A stretch of 64,000 nt of DNA from contig NZ_LWHG01000028.1 of assembly GCF_001625445.1 (NCBI RefSeq), positions 124,001 through 188,000 of the forward strand, written 5' to 3'. This DNA comes from Haladaptatus sp. R4. Lineage in GTDB: Archaea > Halobacteriota > Halobacteria > Halobacteriales > Haladaptataceae. Under the pieces are notes generated by a model, which searched no databases, was not told where the DNA came from, and worked only from the letters and a program-made list of their open reading frames with translations. The position numbers and the translations under genes were made by a program. Positions 8,818 to 18,468 of the stretch are shown here, piece after piece (position 1 is the stretch's first letter; each line of letters starts with the position of its first letter).

Positions 8818-9792
8818 GTGTCGAGAGGAACCTCACAGCCGAGCGCCAGCGTCCAGCAGCGACCGCTGCGGGTGCTGAACCTCGTGACGAACGTCGAAGC
8901 CCGATTTTACAACGAACAACTACGGGTTCTCGAAGCGCGCGGCGTCCACGAAGAGACACTCGCGCCGCCCGGAACCCATCGTACCCACGAATCGGTCACC
9001 GAACGACGGCCGACCGACTACCTCCGCTTTTTCCCGACAGTCCTCAAAAATTCCTTAGACGGCTACGACCTGGTTCACGCGAACTACGGACTCACAGCAC
9101 CGATGGCGCTGGCACAGGTTCGCTTGCCGGTCGTCCTTTCGCTATGGGGGTCAGACCTCCTCGGCGAGTACGGCTGGTTGAGCAAATTCTGTGCCCGCCA
9201 CTGCGATGCCGTCATCGTCATGTCCGACGGGATGGCGGCGGAACTCGACTCTCCGTGCCACGTCATCCCGCACGGAATCGACCTCGAACGGTTTTCCCCG
9301 CAACCGACGGGTGAAGCCCGCGACGCGGTCGGGTGGTCCCGAAACGCCAAACACGTCCTCTTTCCCTATCCGCCGATGCGGGAGGTAAAGGACTTCCCGC
9401 GAGCGGAGCGGGTGGTCACGGCCGCCGCGAAGCAGGTCGATGGGCCGGTGGAACTCCAGAGCGTCTACGGGGTACCACACGACGAGATGGCCTCCTACTA
9501 CAACGCGGCGGACGTACTCCTGTTGCCCTCGAAGAGCGAGGGGTCGCCGAACTCCGTCAAGGAGGCGATGGCGTGTAACCTGCCGGTCGTGACGACCGAC
9601 GTCGGCGACGTCGAGGACCGTTTGGCGGACGTCTCCCCGTCGCACGTCTGTCGGTCCGACGACGAACTCGTGGACGGGTTGGTGGACGTGCTTTCGTCCC
9701 CCCGTCCGTCGAACGGACGCGAGAACGTCCGCGATGTCGGACTCGAACGAATGGGTGATCGGATCCGTGCCGTCTACGAGTCCGTCCTCTGA
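8818..9792 (+). CDS. GT4-family glycosyltransferase
   Basis: Retaining GT-B glycosyltransferase of the GT1/GT4 superfamily, 324 aa. N-terminal domain: RVLNLVTNVEARFYNEQLRVLEARG and LVHANYGLTAPMALAQVRLPVVLSLWGSDLLG. C-terminal nucleotide-sugar domain: VIPHGIDLERFSP, YYNAADVLLLPSKSEGSPNSVKEAMACNLPVVTTDVGDVEDRL, which includes the E-x7-E motif. GTG start; upstream ATAACAAAG motif. Likely adds a sugar to the surface glycan; acceptor unknown. Confidence 0.88.
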   Translation: MSRGTSQPSASVQQRPLRVLNLVTNVEARFYNEQLRVLEARGVHEETLAPPGTHRTHESVTERRPTDYLRFFPTVLKNSLDGYDLVHANYGLTAPMALAQVRLPVVLSLWGSDLLGEYGWLSKFCARHCDAVIVMSDGMAAELDSPCHVIPHGIDLERFSPQPTGEARDAVGWSRNAKHVLFPYPPMREVKDFPRAERVVTAAAKQVDGPVELQSVYGVPHDEMASYYNAADVLLLPSKSEGSPNSVKEAMACNLPVVTTDVGDVEDRLADVSPSHVCRSDDELVDGLVDVLSSPRPSNGRENVRDVGLERMGDRIRAVYESVL

Positions 9793-9866
9793 TGTGCCCT
9801 CACACATCGAATCAGGTTCGGCCGCCGTCACCCGGTTCGTCACGACATCGACGAATCAGGTGGTCT

Positions 9867-9875
9867 ATAACAAAG
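9867..9875 (+). promoter_or_regulatory. ATAACAAAG promoter-like motif, copy 3
   Basis: TATAACAAAG ends 30 nt upstream of the ATG at 9906. Confidence 0.55.
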
Positions 9876-9905
9876 GGCCGTTCCGGCGACGAGGGTGACG
9901 ATTAA

Positions 9906-11699
9906 ATGGCACGGACCTACGCACACCGACTGGAGAAGCTAACGCTGGTCGCCGGGTTCTGTGCGCTCGCAGCGGGGGTTTTCATCGCACACAGATCGCC
10001 AGCGCACGGTTACGAACTCTCGATCTACCGATCGACGCCGCTCCTCTTCTGGGTCGGGGCGGGCCTCGCGCTCCTCCTCGGCACCGCGGTTGCGGTGTCC
10101 GCACCCGACTGGTATCGCACGCTCGGTCTCGTACTCGGCGGGGGGACGGTGCTGACCATCGCATCGCTCCCCCTCGTCAGGGGGTATTACTTCTACGGGC
10201 CGGGCGACTCGCTGACACATCTCGGATGGGCGAAGGACATCATCTCGGGGAACATGCCCGCCTACGATCTGTTGTACCCCGGTACGCATACCATCGCCAT
10301 CGTGGTTCACGAAGCGACCGGCATGGCGCTCACGCAGGCGATGCTCGTCATGGTCTCCGCGTTCGTCCTCGTCTATCTGCTGTTCGTTCCGCTCACCGTC
10401 GGTGCCGTGGTGGACGACGACAGGGCGGTGACGTACGCGGCGATTTCGGGATTCCTGCTCCTGCCGATAAACACGATCAGCGTCTTCGTCATGCCCCACC
10501 CGACATCGCAAGCCATCCTGTTCCTCCCGCTCATACTCTACCTCGTGGCGAAGTACGTCACCCTATCGAACCCTCGACGGGTGCCGATTCTGGGAACCGG
10601 GGCGGGGGCGCTACTCGCCCTCGCGTCGATCGCCGTCGTGTTCGTTCATCCCCAACAAGCAGCCAACGTCATCCTGTTGTTCGGTGGCGTCATCGTCGTC
10701 CAGTTCATCTATCGCCTGTTCCGCAAGGAACACGCCATCGCACACCACCGGGCGCTGTACTCACAGACGTTCTTCCTCGGGGCGATGTTTCTCGCGTGGT
10801 CACCGTTTCATCAACGGTCGGGCGGGGCGGTGCACGCGCTCATCAACAGCCTGCTCTCCGATCCGACTGCGGGCGCGGATTCCGCACACGCGGCCGCGAG
10901 CCTCTCCCAACTCGGCGGCAGCATCCGTCTGCTCTTTTTGAAACTGTTTCTCGTCAGTTTCGTCTTCCTCCTCCTGGCGGGCATCCTGATGCTCGGCGGC
11001 CTCCTCGGCCGCGTTCGTGGAACGGACGCGAACGCGTTCAGCAAGTATCTCGCCATCGGCACCGTTCCGTTGTTCGTCCTCTTCGTCGCCTTCTTCATCG
11101 CCAGTTACGCTCAGTTTCACTTTCGGATACTGGGATTCCTCATGGTCCCCGTTACGATGCTTGGCGCCATCGCGCTCGCCCGTGGGGTGGACGCGGCGGG
11201 AAGAAGACTACCGAACGACGGCCCGGTGTCCGGGTTCATCGTGATACTCTTCGCCATCATGCTCGTCCTCTCGCTGGTGACAATCTTCCACTCCCCCTAT
11301 ATGTACCAGACGTCCGGACAGGTTTCGGACGGCGAGATGACGGGATTCTCGACTGCGCTCGCACATCGAGGTGACGTGAAATTCACCGGACTTCGAGCGT
11401 CCGGCAAGCGGTACTCGGACGGAATTCTCGGCTACGAGGCGAGCAGGCGCGCCGATTTCCGTGGCGAAGGGATTTACGGCAACTACAACGCTACCGAGAA
11501 GAACTTCACCGCCGGACGGTTGGAGCACGTCTTCGATGGGCCGCGATACCTCCCGATAACCGACGCCGCCAGAGCGCGGGAACTCTCCGTGTATCGCGGG
11601 CTTCGATTCCCGGAGCGCGGATTCAGAACGCTCGAAAGTCAGCCCGGCGTGGACAGGGTACAATCGGGTGGCGGCTTCGACCTCTACTACATCAAATGA
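9906..11699 (+). CDS. Polytopic membrane protein of a polysaccharide cluster
   Basis: 597 aa with roughly 12-14 hydrophobic helices through residue about 460, then a soluble tail of about 130 residues (VKFTGLRASGKRYSDGILGYEASRRADFRGEGIYG...). The first extracytoplasmic loop contains YYFYGPGDSLTHLGWAKDI, whose acidic residue resembles the catalytic loop of GT-C membrane glycosyltransferases. That resemblance is weak, so polymerase or GT-C function is only suggested. Between a GT4 enzyme and the flippase. I do not recognise a named family. Confidence 0.75.
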   Translation: MARTYAHRLEKLTLVAGFCALAAGVFIAHRSPAHGYELSIYRSTPLLFWVGAGLALLLGTAVAVSAPDWYRTLGLVLGGGTVLTIASLPLVRGYYFYGPGDSLTHLGWAKDIISGNMPAYDLLYPGTHTIAIVVHEATGMALTQAMLVMVSAFVLVYLLFVPLTVGAVVDDDRAVTYAAISGFLLLPINTISVFVMPHPTSQAILFLPLILYLVAKYVTLSNPRRVPILGTGAGALLALASIAVVFVHPQQAANVILLFGGVIVVQFIYRLFRKEHAIAHHRALYSQTFFLGAMFLAWSPFHQRSGGAVHALINSLLSDPTAGADSAHAAASLSQLGGSIRLLFLKLFLVSFVFLLLAGILMLGGLLGRVRGTDANAFSKYLAIGTVPLFVLFVAFFIASYAQFHFRILGFLMVPVTMLGAIALARGVDAAGRRLPNDGPVSGFIVILFAIMLVLSLVTIFHSPYMYQTSGQVSDGEMTGFSTALAHRGDVKFTGLRASGKRYSDGILGYEASRRADFRGEGIYGNYNATEKNFTAGRLEHVFDGPRYLPITDAARARELSVYRGLRFPERGFRTLESQPGVDRVQSGGGFDLYYIK

Positions 11700-11730
11700 C
11701 GGGATTCAGATCGCAGAATTTCATCCGATA

Positions 11731-13200
11731 ATGGACACGAAAACCTTCGCACGCGGGTTCAAGGCATCGTTGGGTGCTCGTGCGGTTCACATGGTTGCGA
11801 GCGGGTTGTTAGTCCTCGTCCTCACCCGATTTTTGCTCACACCTGCCCAGTACGGACTCCTCGGGAGCGCGCTCGCCGTGTTCGGCGTCGCCGGACTGTT
11901 CGCCGACCTCGGCACTTCGAAATCGGCGGCCAGATACGTCACCGAATATCGGGAACGCGATCCGGGACAGGTCCCCTACGTTCTCCGTGCGGCGCTTCGC
12001 TATCGGGTCATCGCTATCGTCGTCGTGTCCGGGGCGTTTACCCTGTTTTCGGGGACTATCGCCCGTCTCATCCACCAACCCGAACTCGCTCCGCTGATGG
12101 TGTTCGGCGGGGCGTACATCGCATGCTACTCGCTCTCCACGTTCGCAGTCGTCGTGTTTCAAGGATTCAATCGGGTGACGTGGAGCGCCGTGACGAGGGC
12201 GACGGGAAGCGTAAGTCTACTGGTGTTCGTCGTCATCGGCGTCGTCGTCCTCGGCGGTGCTGGCGGCGCGCTCCTCGGCTACGTGGTTAGCTATGCGGTG
12301 GCGACGGTCGTCGGGTTCGCCGTCCTCTACTGGAAGTTCTACTCGACCATCGACGACGCGGACGAACCCGAGGACGGACTCTCTCGGCGCGTCCTCAGGT
12401 ACAGCATTCCGCTCACGGCGACGCAGGGTGCGAACGTCCTCGACAAGCGCATCGACACCATCCTCGTCGGGGCCATCGTCGGTCCGGTCGCGGTGAGTTC
12501 CTACTACCTCGCCAAGAACATCGCCACGTTCCTTCAGGCCCCCGCGGCCTCCCTCGGATTCACCATCTCGCCGACCTACGGCGAGCAGAAGGCCGACGAC
12601 GCACGCGACGCGGCCGCGAGTCTCTACGGGACGACGTTACGACACACGCTCCTGCTCTACGTTCCCGCCGCCGCCGGATTGGCACTCCTCGCCGGTCCCG
12701 CCGTGAGGCAGGTGTTCGGCGCGAAATACGCCGGGGCCATCCCCGTCGTGCAGGTGTTCTCGGGGTACGTCGTCCTCAGCGCCGTATCGTTGATCACCAG
12801 CGACGCGCTCGACTACCTCGGCAGAGCGCGGGAACGGGCGTGGGCCAAGGGCGCGACCTCCGCCGCGAACTTCGTCCTCAACCTCGTTCTCATCCCGTCG
12901 TTCGGTGCCGTCGGCGCGGCCTGGGCCACCGTCGCGACCTTTTCCGTCTACGTCGCCGTCAACGTGCTCGTCGTCCACCACGAATTGGAACTCCCTGTTT
13001 CGCGCCTGTTCCGACACGCCGCCTTCGTCCTCGCCATCACGTTCGCCATGTCCGCCGTCGTGTACCTCGCCCTCCCGTTCGTCTCGGGACCGATATCGCT
13101 CGCCGGGGTGGTGCTGCTCGGCGGCGCTGTCTGGGCCGGTCTGGCGACGATGAGCGGCCTGCTCGACATCGGTCGCGTCGCGAACGTGCTGGAGTCCTAA
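11731..13200 (+). CDS. Polysaccharide/oligosaccharide flippase (Wzx/RfbX-like, MOP superfamily)
   Basis: 489 aa, about 14 transmembrane helices, beginning MDTKTFARGFKASLGARAVHMVASGLLVLVLTRFLLTPAQYGLLG, the standard start of polysaccharide_synt family flippases. DKRIDTILVGAIVGPVAVSSYYLAKNI at mid-protein is also characteristic. It would flip lipid-linked glycan to the cell exterior. An in-frame start at 11668 overlaps the upstream gene by 32 nt and adds non-conserved residues, so 11731 is preferred. Translationally close to the membrane protein before it. Confidence 0.85.
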   Translation: MDTKTFARGFKASLGARAVHMVASGLLVLVLTRFLLTPAQYGLLGSALAVFGVAGLFADLGTSKSAARYVTEYRERDPGQVPYVLRAALRYRVIAIVVVSGAFTLFSGTIARLIHQPELAPLMVFGGAYIACYSLSTFAVVVFQGFNRVTWSAVTRATGSVSLLVFVVIGVVVLGGAGGALLGYVVSYAVATVVGFAVLYWKFYSTIDDADEPEDGLSRRVLRYSIPLTATQGANVLDKRIDTILVGAIVGPVAVSSYYLAKNIATFLQAPAASLGFTISPTYGEQKADDARDAAASLYGTTLRHTLLLYVPAAAGLALLAGPAVRQVFGAKYAGAIPVVQVFSGYVVLSAVSLITSDALDYLGRARERAWAKGATSAANFVLNLVLIPSFGAVGAAWATVATFSVYVAVNVLVVHHELELPVSRLFRHAAFVLAITFAMSAVVYLALPFVSGPISLAGVVLLGGAVWAGLATMSGLLDIGRVANVLES

Positions 13201-13220
13201 CGGAGTCGGTCGGCACGACC

Positions 13221-13290
13221 GGACTCCGACTCGACCGACCGAATTACGACTCGACCGACTGGACTCCGACTCGACCGACCAGATTACGAC
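13221..13290. repeat. 40-bp imperfect tandem repeat after the flippase gene
   Basis: GGACTCCGACTCGACCGACC starts at 13221 and again at 13261; the 30 bases after each start differ at two positions. The segment 13201-13228 can also fold (CGGAGTC pairs with GACTCCG), so it may act in transcription termination. Confidence 0.8.
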
Positions 13291-13391
13291 TGCGTGATGG
13301 TGGGGAGCGGACTTCGATCGCTTGACGGTGATTTCGAATTCCACACCCCTAGAACCAAAGGTCCGTACGGCGCATCTCTAATCGATCAATC

Positions 13392-14395
13392 GTGTCCACA
13401 GTAGCGACGACGCTCACGGGGACGCTCTCGGCCTCGACGTCCCCATCGTTCAAGCGCCCATCGGAAGCGCGACCTGTCCCGAACTGGCGGCCGCCGTCGC
13501 GGACGCCGGTGCGCTCGGAATGTTGGCCATCACGTGGCGGGACGCGGCGACGACCCGTCGGCTATTGGCCGAAACCGACCAGCGAACCGACGGCGTGTTC
13601 GGCGTGAACATCGTCGAGGATCCGAGCGCGAAGGACGTTCCGACGGAAACACATCTCGAAGCCTGTCTCGACGCCGGTGTCGAGGTGTTCTCGTTCTCGT
13701 TCGGGACCGCCGCACCGTACGTCGAACGGATTCACGACCGCGACGGTACCGTTCTCCAATCCGTCGGCAGCGCCGAGGAGGCGGAGAATGCCGTCGATGC
13801 GGGCGTGGACGTCCTCGTCGCACAGGGATGGGAAGCGGGCGGTCACGTACAGAGCGAGGTCGCTACCCTGCCGTTAGTCCCGCGTATCGTCGATACCGTT
13901 CCCGACACGCCCGTTATCGCGGCCGGTGGAATCGCGGACGGTCGCGGAATCGCCGCCGTCCTTACCCTCGGCGCAGCAGGTGCGTGGCTCGGGACGCGAT
14001 TCCTTGCAACCGAGGAAGCCAACGTTCACCGTCGCTATCGACGGCGAGTGATCGAAGCGAACGAGACCGAGACGGTCTACTCGAACCTCTTCGACGAGGG
14101 ATGGCCGGAGGTGCCACATCGAGTGATCGAAAACGCGACTGTCTCGGACTGGAACGCTGCGGGACGACCCGAAAGCCATCGACCGGGGGAGGGGGAGGTC
14201 GTCGCGGAAACTGACGCTGGGGACCCCGTTCACAGATACGAAGATTCGCTCGCCGTTCCCGGGATGAACGGGGACGTGGAGGAACTGCCGCTGTACGCCG
14301 GGCAGAGCGCGGGATTGACCGACACGATACGACCGGCGGGATGTGTCGTCGAAACGCTCACCGAGGAGACGCTCGAAGCGTTGCAAAAGAGATGA
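13392..14395 (+). CDS. Nitronate monooxygenase (NPD/2-nitropropane dioxygenase family), frameshifted near 5' end
   Basis: FMN-dependent TIM-barrel enzyme oxidising alkyl nitronates. The intact frame from 13520 (MLAITWRDAATTRRLLAETDQRTDGVFGVNI...) lacks the conserved N-terminus. The correct residues, LGLDVPIVQAPIGSATCPELAAAVADAGALG, are encoded just upstream in the same frame, but that frame has no start codon before an in-frame stop at 13379. A GTG at 13392 in another frame joins it if one G is added to the GGGG run at 13418-13421, giving VSTVATTLTGDALGLDVPIVQ. Core motifs: VLVAQGWEAGGHVQ, PVIAAGGIADGRGIAAVLTLGAAGAWLGTRFLATEE. Corrected length about 334 aa. Confidence 0.82.
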
Positions 14396-14458
14396 CTGAC
14401 GAGTATAGAACGATCGGTGATCCTTCGTTTCCACTCCTCACGTTCGTTCGTCGGAAAA

Positions 14459-14543
14459 CGGAAGGGGCGGGATTCGAACCACGCGAAGCCTATCAAGCTC
14501 CCACCAACAAGTTGGTGGTGCTCTACCACTGAGCCACCCTTCC
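14459..14543 (-). tRNA. tRNA-like gene, class II size (85 nt), isotype not assignable
   Basis: Minus strand. A perfect 7-bp acceptor stem (GGAAGGG with CCCTTCC, discriminator G), a good D arm (GCTC/GAGC around AGTGGTA) and a TTCGAAT T-loop are present. The anticodon stem CCACC/GGTGG closes an 8-nt loop, AACTTGTT, without U at the usual position 33. A long variable arm (GAGC...GCTT) follows, and the T-stem 5' strand has an extra T (GCGTGG against CCCGC). No CCA is encoded. It may be a functional unusual tRNA or a decaying pseudo-tRNA. Confidence 0.55.
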
Positions 14544-14569
14544 TCGTTTTCCCCTTGGGGCGGGACTAC

Positions 14570-14578
14570 CTTTGTTAT
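14570..14578 (-). promoter_or_regulatory. ATAACAAAG promoter-like motif, copy 4 (minus strand)
   Basis: CTTTGTTAT on the plus strand, i.e. ATAACAAAG reading toward the tRNA-like gene, ending 26 nt before its 5' end. This is the spacing expected of a core promoter. Confidence 0.5.
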
Positions 14579-14606
14579 GGTGGCCCTGAAGGGGGGAAGA
14601 ATTCGA

Positions 14607-15557
14607 TCAGACCGTGAGTTCGCCGACGAGCGAATCGAGGCCTTCGGAGAGCGAGACGGTCGGTTCGTAACCGAGTCCCTCCCTCGCCCGCGTGATGTCC
14701 GCCCTGCTGTCGTCGATGTCGCCCGGGCGCGGGTCGACGTGAACGACCTCCGAATCGGAGTCGGCCACGCGGCGGATCGCTTCTGCGAGGCCGCGAACCG
14801 TGACGCTCGAACCGGTGCCGATGTTGAACGCTTCTCCGACCTTGTCGGTCGTGGCGGCGCGGCAGTTGGCCTGCACCACGTCGTCGACGTGGACGAAATC
14901 GCGGGTCTGGGTTCCGTCACCTTCGATGGCGATGTCCTCGCCCTCGTTCGCACGGTCGAAGAAGGTACGGACGACGGCGCTGTACTCTGGGTTCTGCCGC
15001 GGTCCATAGATGTTGAAATACCGAAGGACGACCGTTTCGAGCCCGTAGAGGTCGGAAAATCGGCGAGCGTACAGATCGGCGGTCAGTTTGTCGATGCCGT
15101 AGGGGGAGGTCGGTTGCTTTCCCGCCGATTCGTGAATCGGCACGGATTCGGGATGGCCGTACACCGCGGCGCTGGAGGCGAGGACGACCCGCGCGTCCTC
15201 CCGCCGAGCGCAGTCGAGGACGAGCAGGCTCCCGTCGCCGGTGACGGCGTGGCTCCGGAGCGGTCGTTCGACCGACTTCGAGACGCTGACCATCGCGGCC
15301 TCGTGAAAGACGAGATCGACGCCGGACATGGCCTCATCGACGACCGCCGGGTCGCGTACGTCGCCCTCGATGACGGTGACGTCCGACGGGAGATTACCGC
15401 GCTTTCCGGCGGAGAAATCGTCGAGGATTCGAACGTCGTTGTGATCCACGAGCGCTTCGGCGAGGTGGCTACCGACGAACCCCGCACCACCCGTGATGAG
15501 AACCGTTTGTCCGCGTGGAACGACCGAGTCGTCGACCGATCGTCGTCCACCGGTCAT
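14607..15557 (-). CDS. NAD-dependent sugar epimerase/dehydratase (UDP-glucose 4-epimerase-like)
   Basis: Extended short-chain dehydrogenase, 316 aa. NAD-binding TVLITGGAGFVGSHLAEALV, active-site SSAAVYG and YGIDK (Tyr-x3-Lys), RYFNIYGPRQNPEYSAVVRTF and DGTQTRDFVHVDDVVQA are all present. It interconverts or modifies UDP-hexoses for the surface glycan. The start overlaps the stop of the phosphodiesterase gene upstream by 4 nt (ATGA), so the two are co-translated. A more conserved start near PRGQTVLITGG is possible because the first 15 residues are unremarkable. Confidence 0.88.
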   Translation of the reverse strand: MTGGRRSVDDSVVPRGQTVLITGGAGFVGSHLAEALVDHNDVRILDDFSAGKRGNLPSDVTVIEGDVRDPAVVDEAMSGVDLVFHEAAMVSVSKSVERPLRSHAVTGDGSLLVLDCARREDARVVLASSAAVYGHPESVPIHESAGKQPTSPYGIDKLTADLYARRFSDLYGLETVVLRYFNIYGPRQNPEYSAVVRTFFDRANEGEDIAIEGDGTQTRDFVHVDDVVQANCRAATTDKVGEAFNIGTGSSVTVRGLAEAIRRVADSDSEVVHVDPRPGDIDDSRADITRAREGLGYEPTVSLSEGLDSLVGELTV

Positions 15558-17140
15558 TCCATGTACCCCAGACCGCGGAGCCGATCTTCCACGCCGTCGA
15601 AGTCAGCTTCGACGGCTTCGGTCTCCCCGGATTTACCGTAATCACGCTGTGAGACGGCCCGACGTCCCGGTTTGGAGTGGGGATGGAAAATCTCCTTCAA
15701 CACGCGACCGTCGGCGTCGGAGGGGACCGCCTCGTCCAACGCGTGAAGCAGGGTCGGGGCGACGTCCGTGACGGTCGCTTCGTTCGCCGTCGATTCCGCT
15801 TCGATACTGGCCCCCCACGCGAAGAAGATTCCCTCGGGGCGATGACTGGCGACCTTGCTCCCGCTGTCCCTGAACACCGAACGGGTGAGCGACACGGCCG
15901 TTTCGTACCCCTCGATGCCCTTGACCACGAGGTCGGGTGAATAGGGGTCCGTCGGAAACACCTCGTCCCCGTCGTGGACGTTCAGTGGGGCGTCGTCCGT
16001 TTCCGGGTCGGTCACCCCTTCGAACAGCGTTCGGAGTTCTTCCTTGAGCGCGGGTACGTCGGCGGGCGCGACGACGCCGGGGTCGAAGCGCATGGTGTCG
16101 TTGATGTAGACGTTACCCGACCCGTGGGCGAAGGCGACTGTTTCCTCGAAATTCACGTCGTAGAGGCTGTGGTTCCCGGGAACGTGCGTGGCGACGGAAT
16201 CGACCAATCCCCGTGGAAGATGCTCGATGAGCGACTTTTCGTTGATGCCGAGGCGGGCCATTACTCCCTCGACCCGGTCCTTCGTTAGCCCCATCTTGGC
16301 GAGCGTCCCCCGCGTGCCGTTGCCGCTCTTTCGCGTCAGGAGGTTCTCGCGTTCGAGCAGCGTGTTGAGGAAGGCGAACCGAGAAATCGGACCGAAACCG
16401 TGGTCGGAGACGACGAACAGTACCGCATCACGGGATTCGATGTACTCCATCACCTCCCCCAGAATCTCGTCCAGTTGCTGGTAGTGTTCGAGAAGCACGT
16501 CGTCCTCCCAGATGAGGTGCTGAAGGCGGTCGGGGGCGGTGTAGACGAAAAAGAACAGCCGCCACTGTTCCTCCATCAACCGTTGCATCAGGGTTCGACG
16601 CGTCGAGAGGAGCTTCGCCAGTTCCTCGCGGAACTCCTCGGGTCGGTCCCGGTACTCGTCCCACGACAGGCCTATCTGGTAGTCCGGAATCTCGTCCGCG
16701 ATTTCGTCGGCCAGTTCCGGCGGTTGGGTGAACCCGTCGTCCATCTCCGGGGTCATCATCCCGGTGACGAGCGACCCGTCGATGTCGCTCGCCGGGTACG
16801 TCATCGGAACGTTGCCGACGACGGCGGGCGAGATGATGTCCCACAGTTCCGGACGGCGAACGTCCGCGCTGGTGTTCATCCGGTGGGTGTACCCCCGCTC
16901 CAGGTGTTGGAAGCCGTACAGTCCGTGCTTATCGGGCCAGACGCCGGTCGCGATCGTCGGCCATGCTAGCGGTGTCGAATCCGGTGTCGTACTCGTTAGC
17001 GGGCCGGACGCACCCTCCTCCAGCAACCGAGAGAAGTTCGGTAGCTGTCCTTCCCCTGTCCATCGCCGAATCAAATCCCATGGGACGCCGTCCAATCCGA
17101 GGACGAACGCCCGTTCCGGGCTCTCAGTTTCCATCGACAT
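15554..17140 (-). CDS. Alkaline-phosphatase-superfamily phosphodiesterase/nucleotide pyrophosphatase
   Basis: 528-aa type I phosphodiesterase/nucleotide pyrophosphatase-like protein. N-terminal metal-site strand AFVLGLDGVPWDLIRRW, nucleophile region DSTPLAWPTIATGVWPDKHGLYGF, then VVSDHGFGPISRFAFLN and TNEATVTDVAPTLLHAL metal ligands. No signal peptide, so probably cytosolic. Operon with the epimerase downstream; the ATAACAAAG motif lies 64 nt before the start. The role in glycan metabolism is by context only; substrate unknown. Confidence 0.82.
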   Translation of the reverse strand: MSMETESPERAFVLGLDGVPWDLIRRWTGEGQLPNFSRLLEEGASGPLTSTTPDSTPLAWPTIATGVWPDKHGLYGFQHLERGYTHRMNTSADVRRPELWDIISPAVVGNVPMTYPASDIDGSLVTGMMTPEMDDGFTQPPELADEIADEIPDYQIGLSWDEYRDRPEEFREELAKLLSTRRTLMQRLMEEQWRLFFFVYTAPDRLQHLIWEDDVLLEHYQQLDEILGEVMEYIESRDAVLFVVSDHGFGPISRFAFLNTLLERENLLTRKSGNGTRGTLAKMGLTKDRVEGVMARLGINEKSLIEHLPRGLVDSVATHVPGNHSLYDVNFEETVAFAHGSGNVYINDTMRFDPGVVAPADVPALKEELRTLFEGVTDPETDDAPLNVHDGDEVFPTDPYSPDLVVKGIEGYETAVSLTRSVFRDSGSKVASHRPEGIFFAWGASIEAESTANEATVTDVAPTLLHALDEAVPSDADGRVLKEIFHPHSKPGRRAVSQRDYGKSGETEAVEADFDGVEDRLRGLGYME

Positions 17141-17203
17141 AAGTTATCGTTGCCGGGGCAGTCCACCTGCCCGTGGCTCTATCGGTTTCACCATCGGGGT
17201 TCG

Positions 17204-17212
17204 CTTTGTTAT
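17204..17212 (-). promoter_or_regulatory. ATAACAAAG promoter-like motif, copy 5 (minus strand)
   Basis: Minus-strand CCCATAACAAAGC, 64 nt upstream of the phosphodiesterase start at 17140. It would leave a short leader of a few tens of bases. The gap 17141-17420 holds nothing else that I recognise. Confidence 0.5.
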
Positions 17213-17420
17213 GGGCTTGTTTCGAGGGGTCTGGGTGTGTCTACTCGGCGTATTTGGGACTGTTTCCGACGGTTCCACTCGAATACCGGCTGGAACACGA
17301 AAAATCGTCCCGTGGCACTCCGACCGGTCGGGAATGTATCCCGATGGGGGGACCAGCAACAGCCTACTCTATCGAAACGCCGAGCGACGACGAGAAAAAT
17401 CGATTCGAGAGAACCGCCCG

Positions 17421-18380
17421 CTACCGCGGACCGATGGGCGTTCGGGTCGTCGCGGGATCGGTTCCCCGAATCGCGCCCGCGATTTCGCCCATCGTCCGGA
17501 CCTGAAGCCTCGCCTCGTCGCGGCGGGTTGCGAGATGTTCGAGGATCGTTCGCAATCGCTCGAAATCCCGTTCCTCCGTGAAGTTGTTCGGGTGCATCCA
17601 GAGATGAAATACCCCCTCGTCGGCGTCCGCGGCGCGGTCGATGCCGCGCTTCGCCGAGCGAATGAGCGGGTCTCCCCAAAGCCGTTCGGTGACGGTTCGC
17701 GCCCGTCCCTCGTAACCGAACAGGAACATCGATGCCGGGATGTTCACCAGTCCGTACTCGTCGACTTCGGGTGTGACGAGCGGCGGACTCGTCCTGCTCA
17801 CGAGCAAATCGATGAGCTTTCCGAGCGACTGGAAGCGCGACCCGTCGTACCAGAGTTCCGGCCGTTGGCCGCGATAGCAGGTGAGTCCGTAGGCGGCGAG
17901 CACGTCCCGATGCCCGATCTTGTTTCGTGGGAAGACGAACGATTCGAGGGTGTACCCCGCGTCGTCCGCGGTTTCGATACTTCGTCGTGTCTCCGCGACT
18001 GCGACCTCCCGATCCGTCGCCTCGTCGCCGAGTTCGACGTGTGAAAACGTATGGCAGCCGAGTTCGTGCCGTGCGTCGGCGTCGATGATGGCATCGATCA
18101 GGCCGTCACCGAACCAGAACGGGTTCTCCGACGCACTGCCACCGGGGTCGCGGTCGAACCAGTCGTCCGTCGGTGTCGGATGGTTCGCATGCGTCCCGTC
18201 ACACGATTCGAGAAAGAGATGACCGACGACTGCCCACGTCGCCGGGATGTTGAACTCGTCGAACAGAGCGAGAAGCCGAGACCACGATGTTCGTGCGGTC
18301 TCGACGTTCTCCTTGACCTCCGAGAGGTCGTGATAGCCCCATGCGAGTTCGGCGTCGAGCGAGAGGACGACGGCGTTCAT
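17421..18380 (-). CDS. Polysaccharide deacetylase family protein (NodB homology)
   Basis: 319 aa. NodB-like barrel starting VVLSLDAELAWGYHD (metal-binding Asp); ELGCHTFSHVEL gives the His-x3-His type motif; FVFPRNKIGHRDVLAAYGLTCYRG and GVFHLWMHPNNFTEE are the late barrel motifs. It would deacetylate N-acetylated sugars of the surface polymer. It is only distantly similar to the deacetylase at 3567-4460, so the two probably act on different residues. Confidence 0.85.
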   Translation of the reverse strand: MNAVVLSLDAELAWGYHDLSEVKENVETARTSWSRLLALFDEFNIPATWAVVGHLFLESCDGTHANHPTPTDDWFDRDPGGSASENPFWFGDGLIDAIIDADARHELGCHTFSHVELGDEATDREVAVAETRRSIETADDAGYTLESFVFPRNKIGHRDVLAAYGLTCYRGQRPELWYDGSRFQSLGKLIDLLVSRTSPPLVTPEVDEYGLVNIPASMFLFGYEGRARTVTERLWGDPLIRSAKRGIDRAADADEGVFHLWMHPNNFTEERDFERLRTILEHLATRRDEARLQVRTMGEIAGAIRGTDPATTRTPIGPR

Positions 18381-18468
18381 GTCTGTCGAAAACCCGGTCG
18401 GAACGCGATTAAACCGCGCCGACCGTTCAGTTTCGTTCGGGTGGGTAAGCGAGGATTACCCGGGCGAT

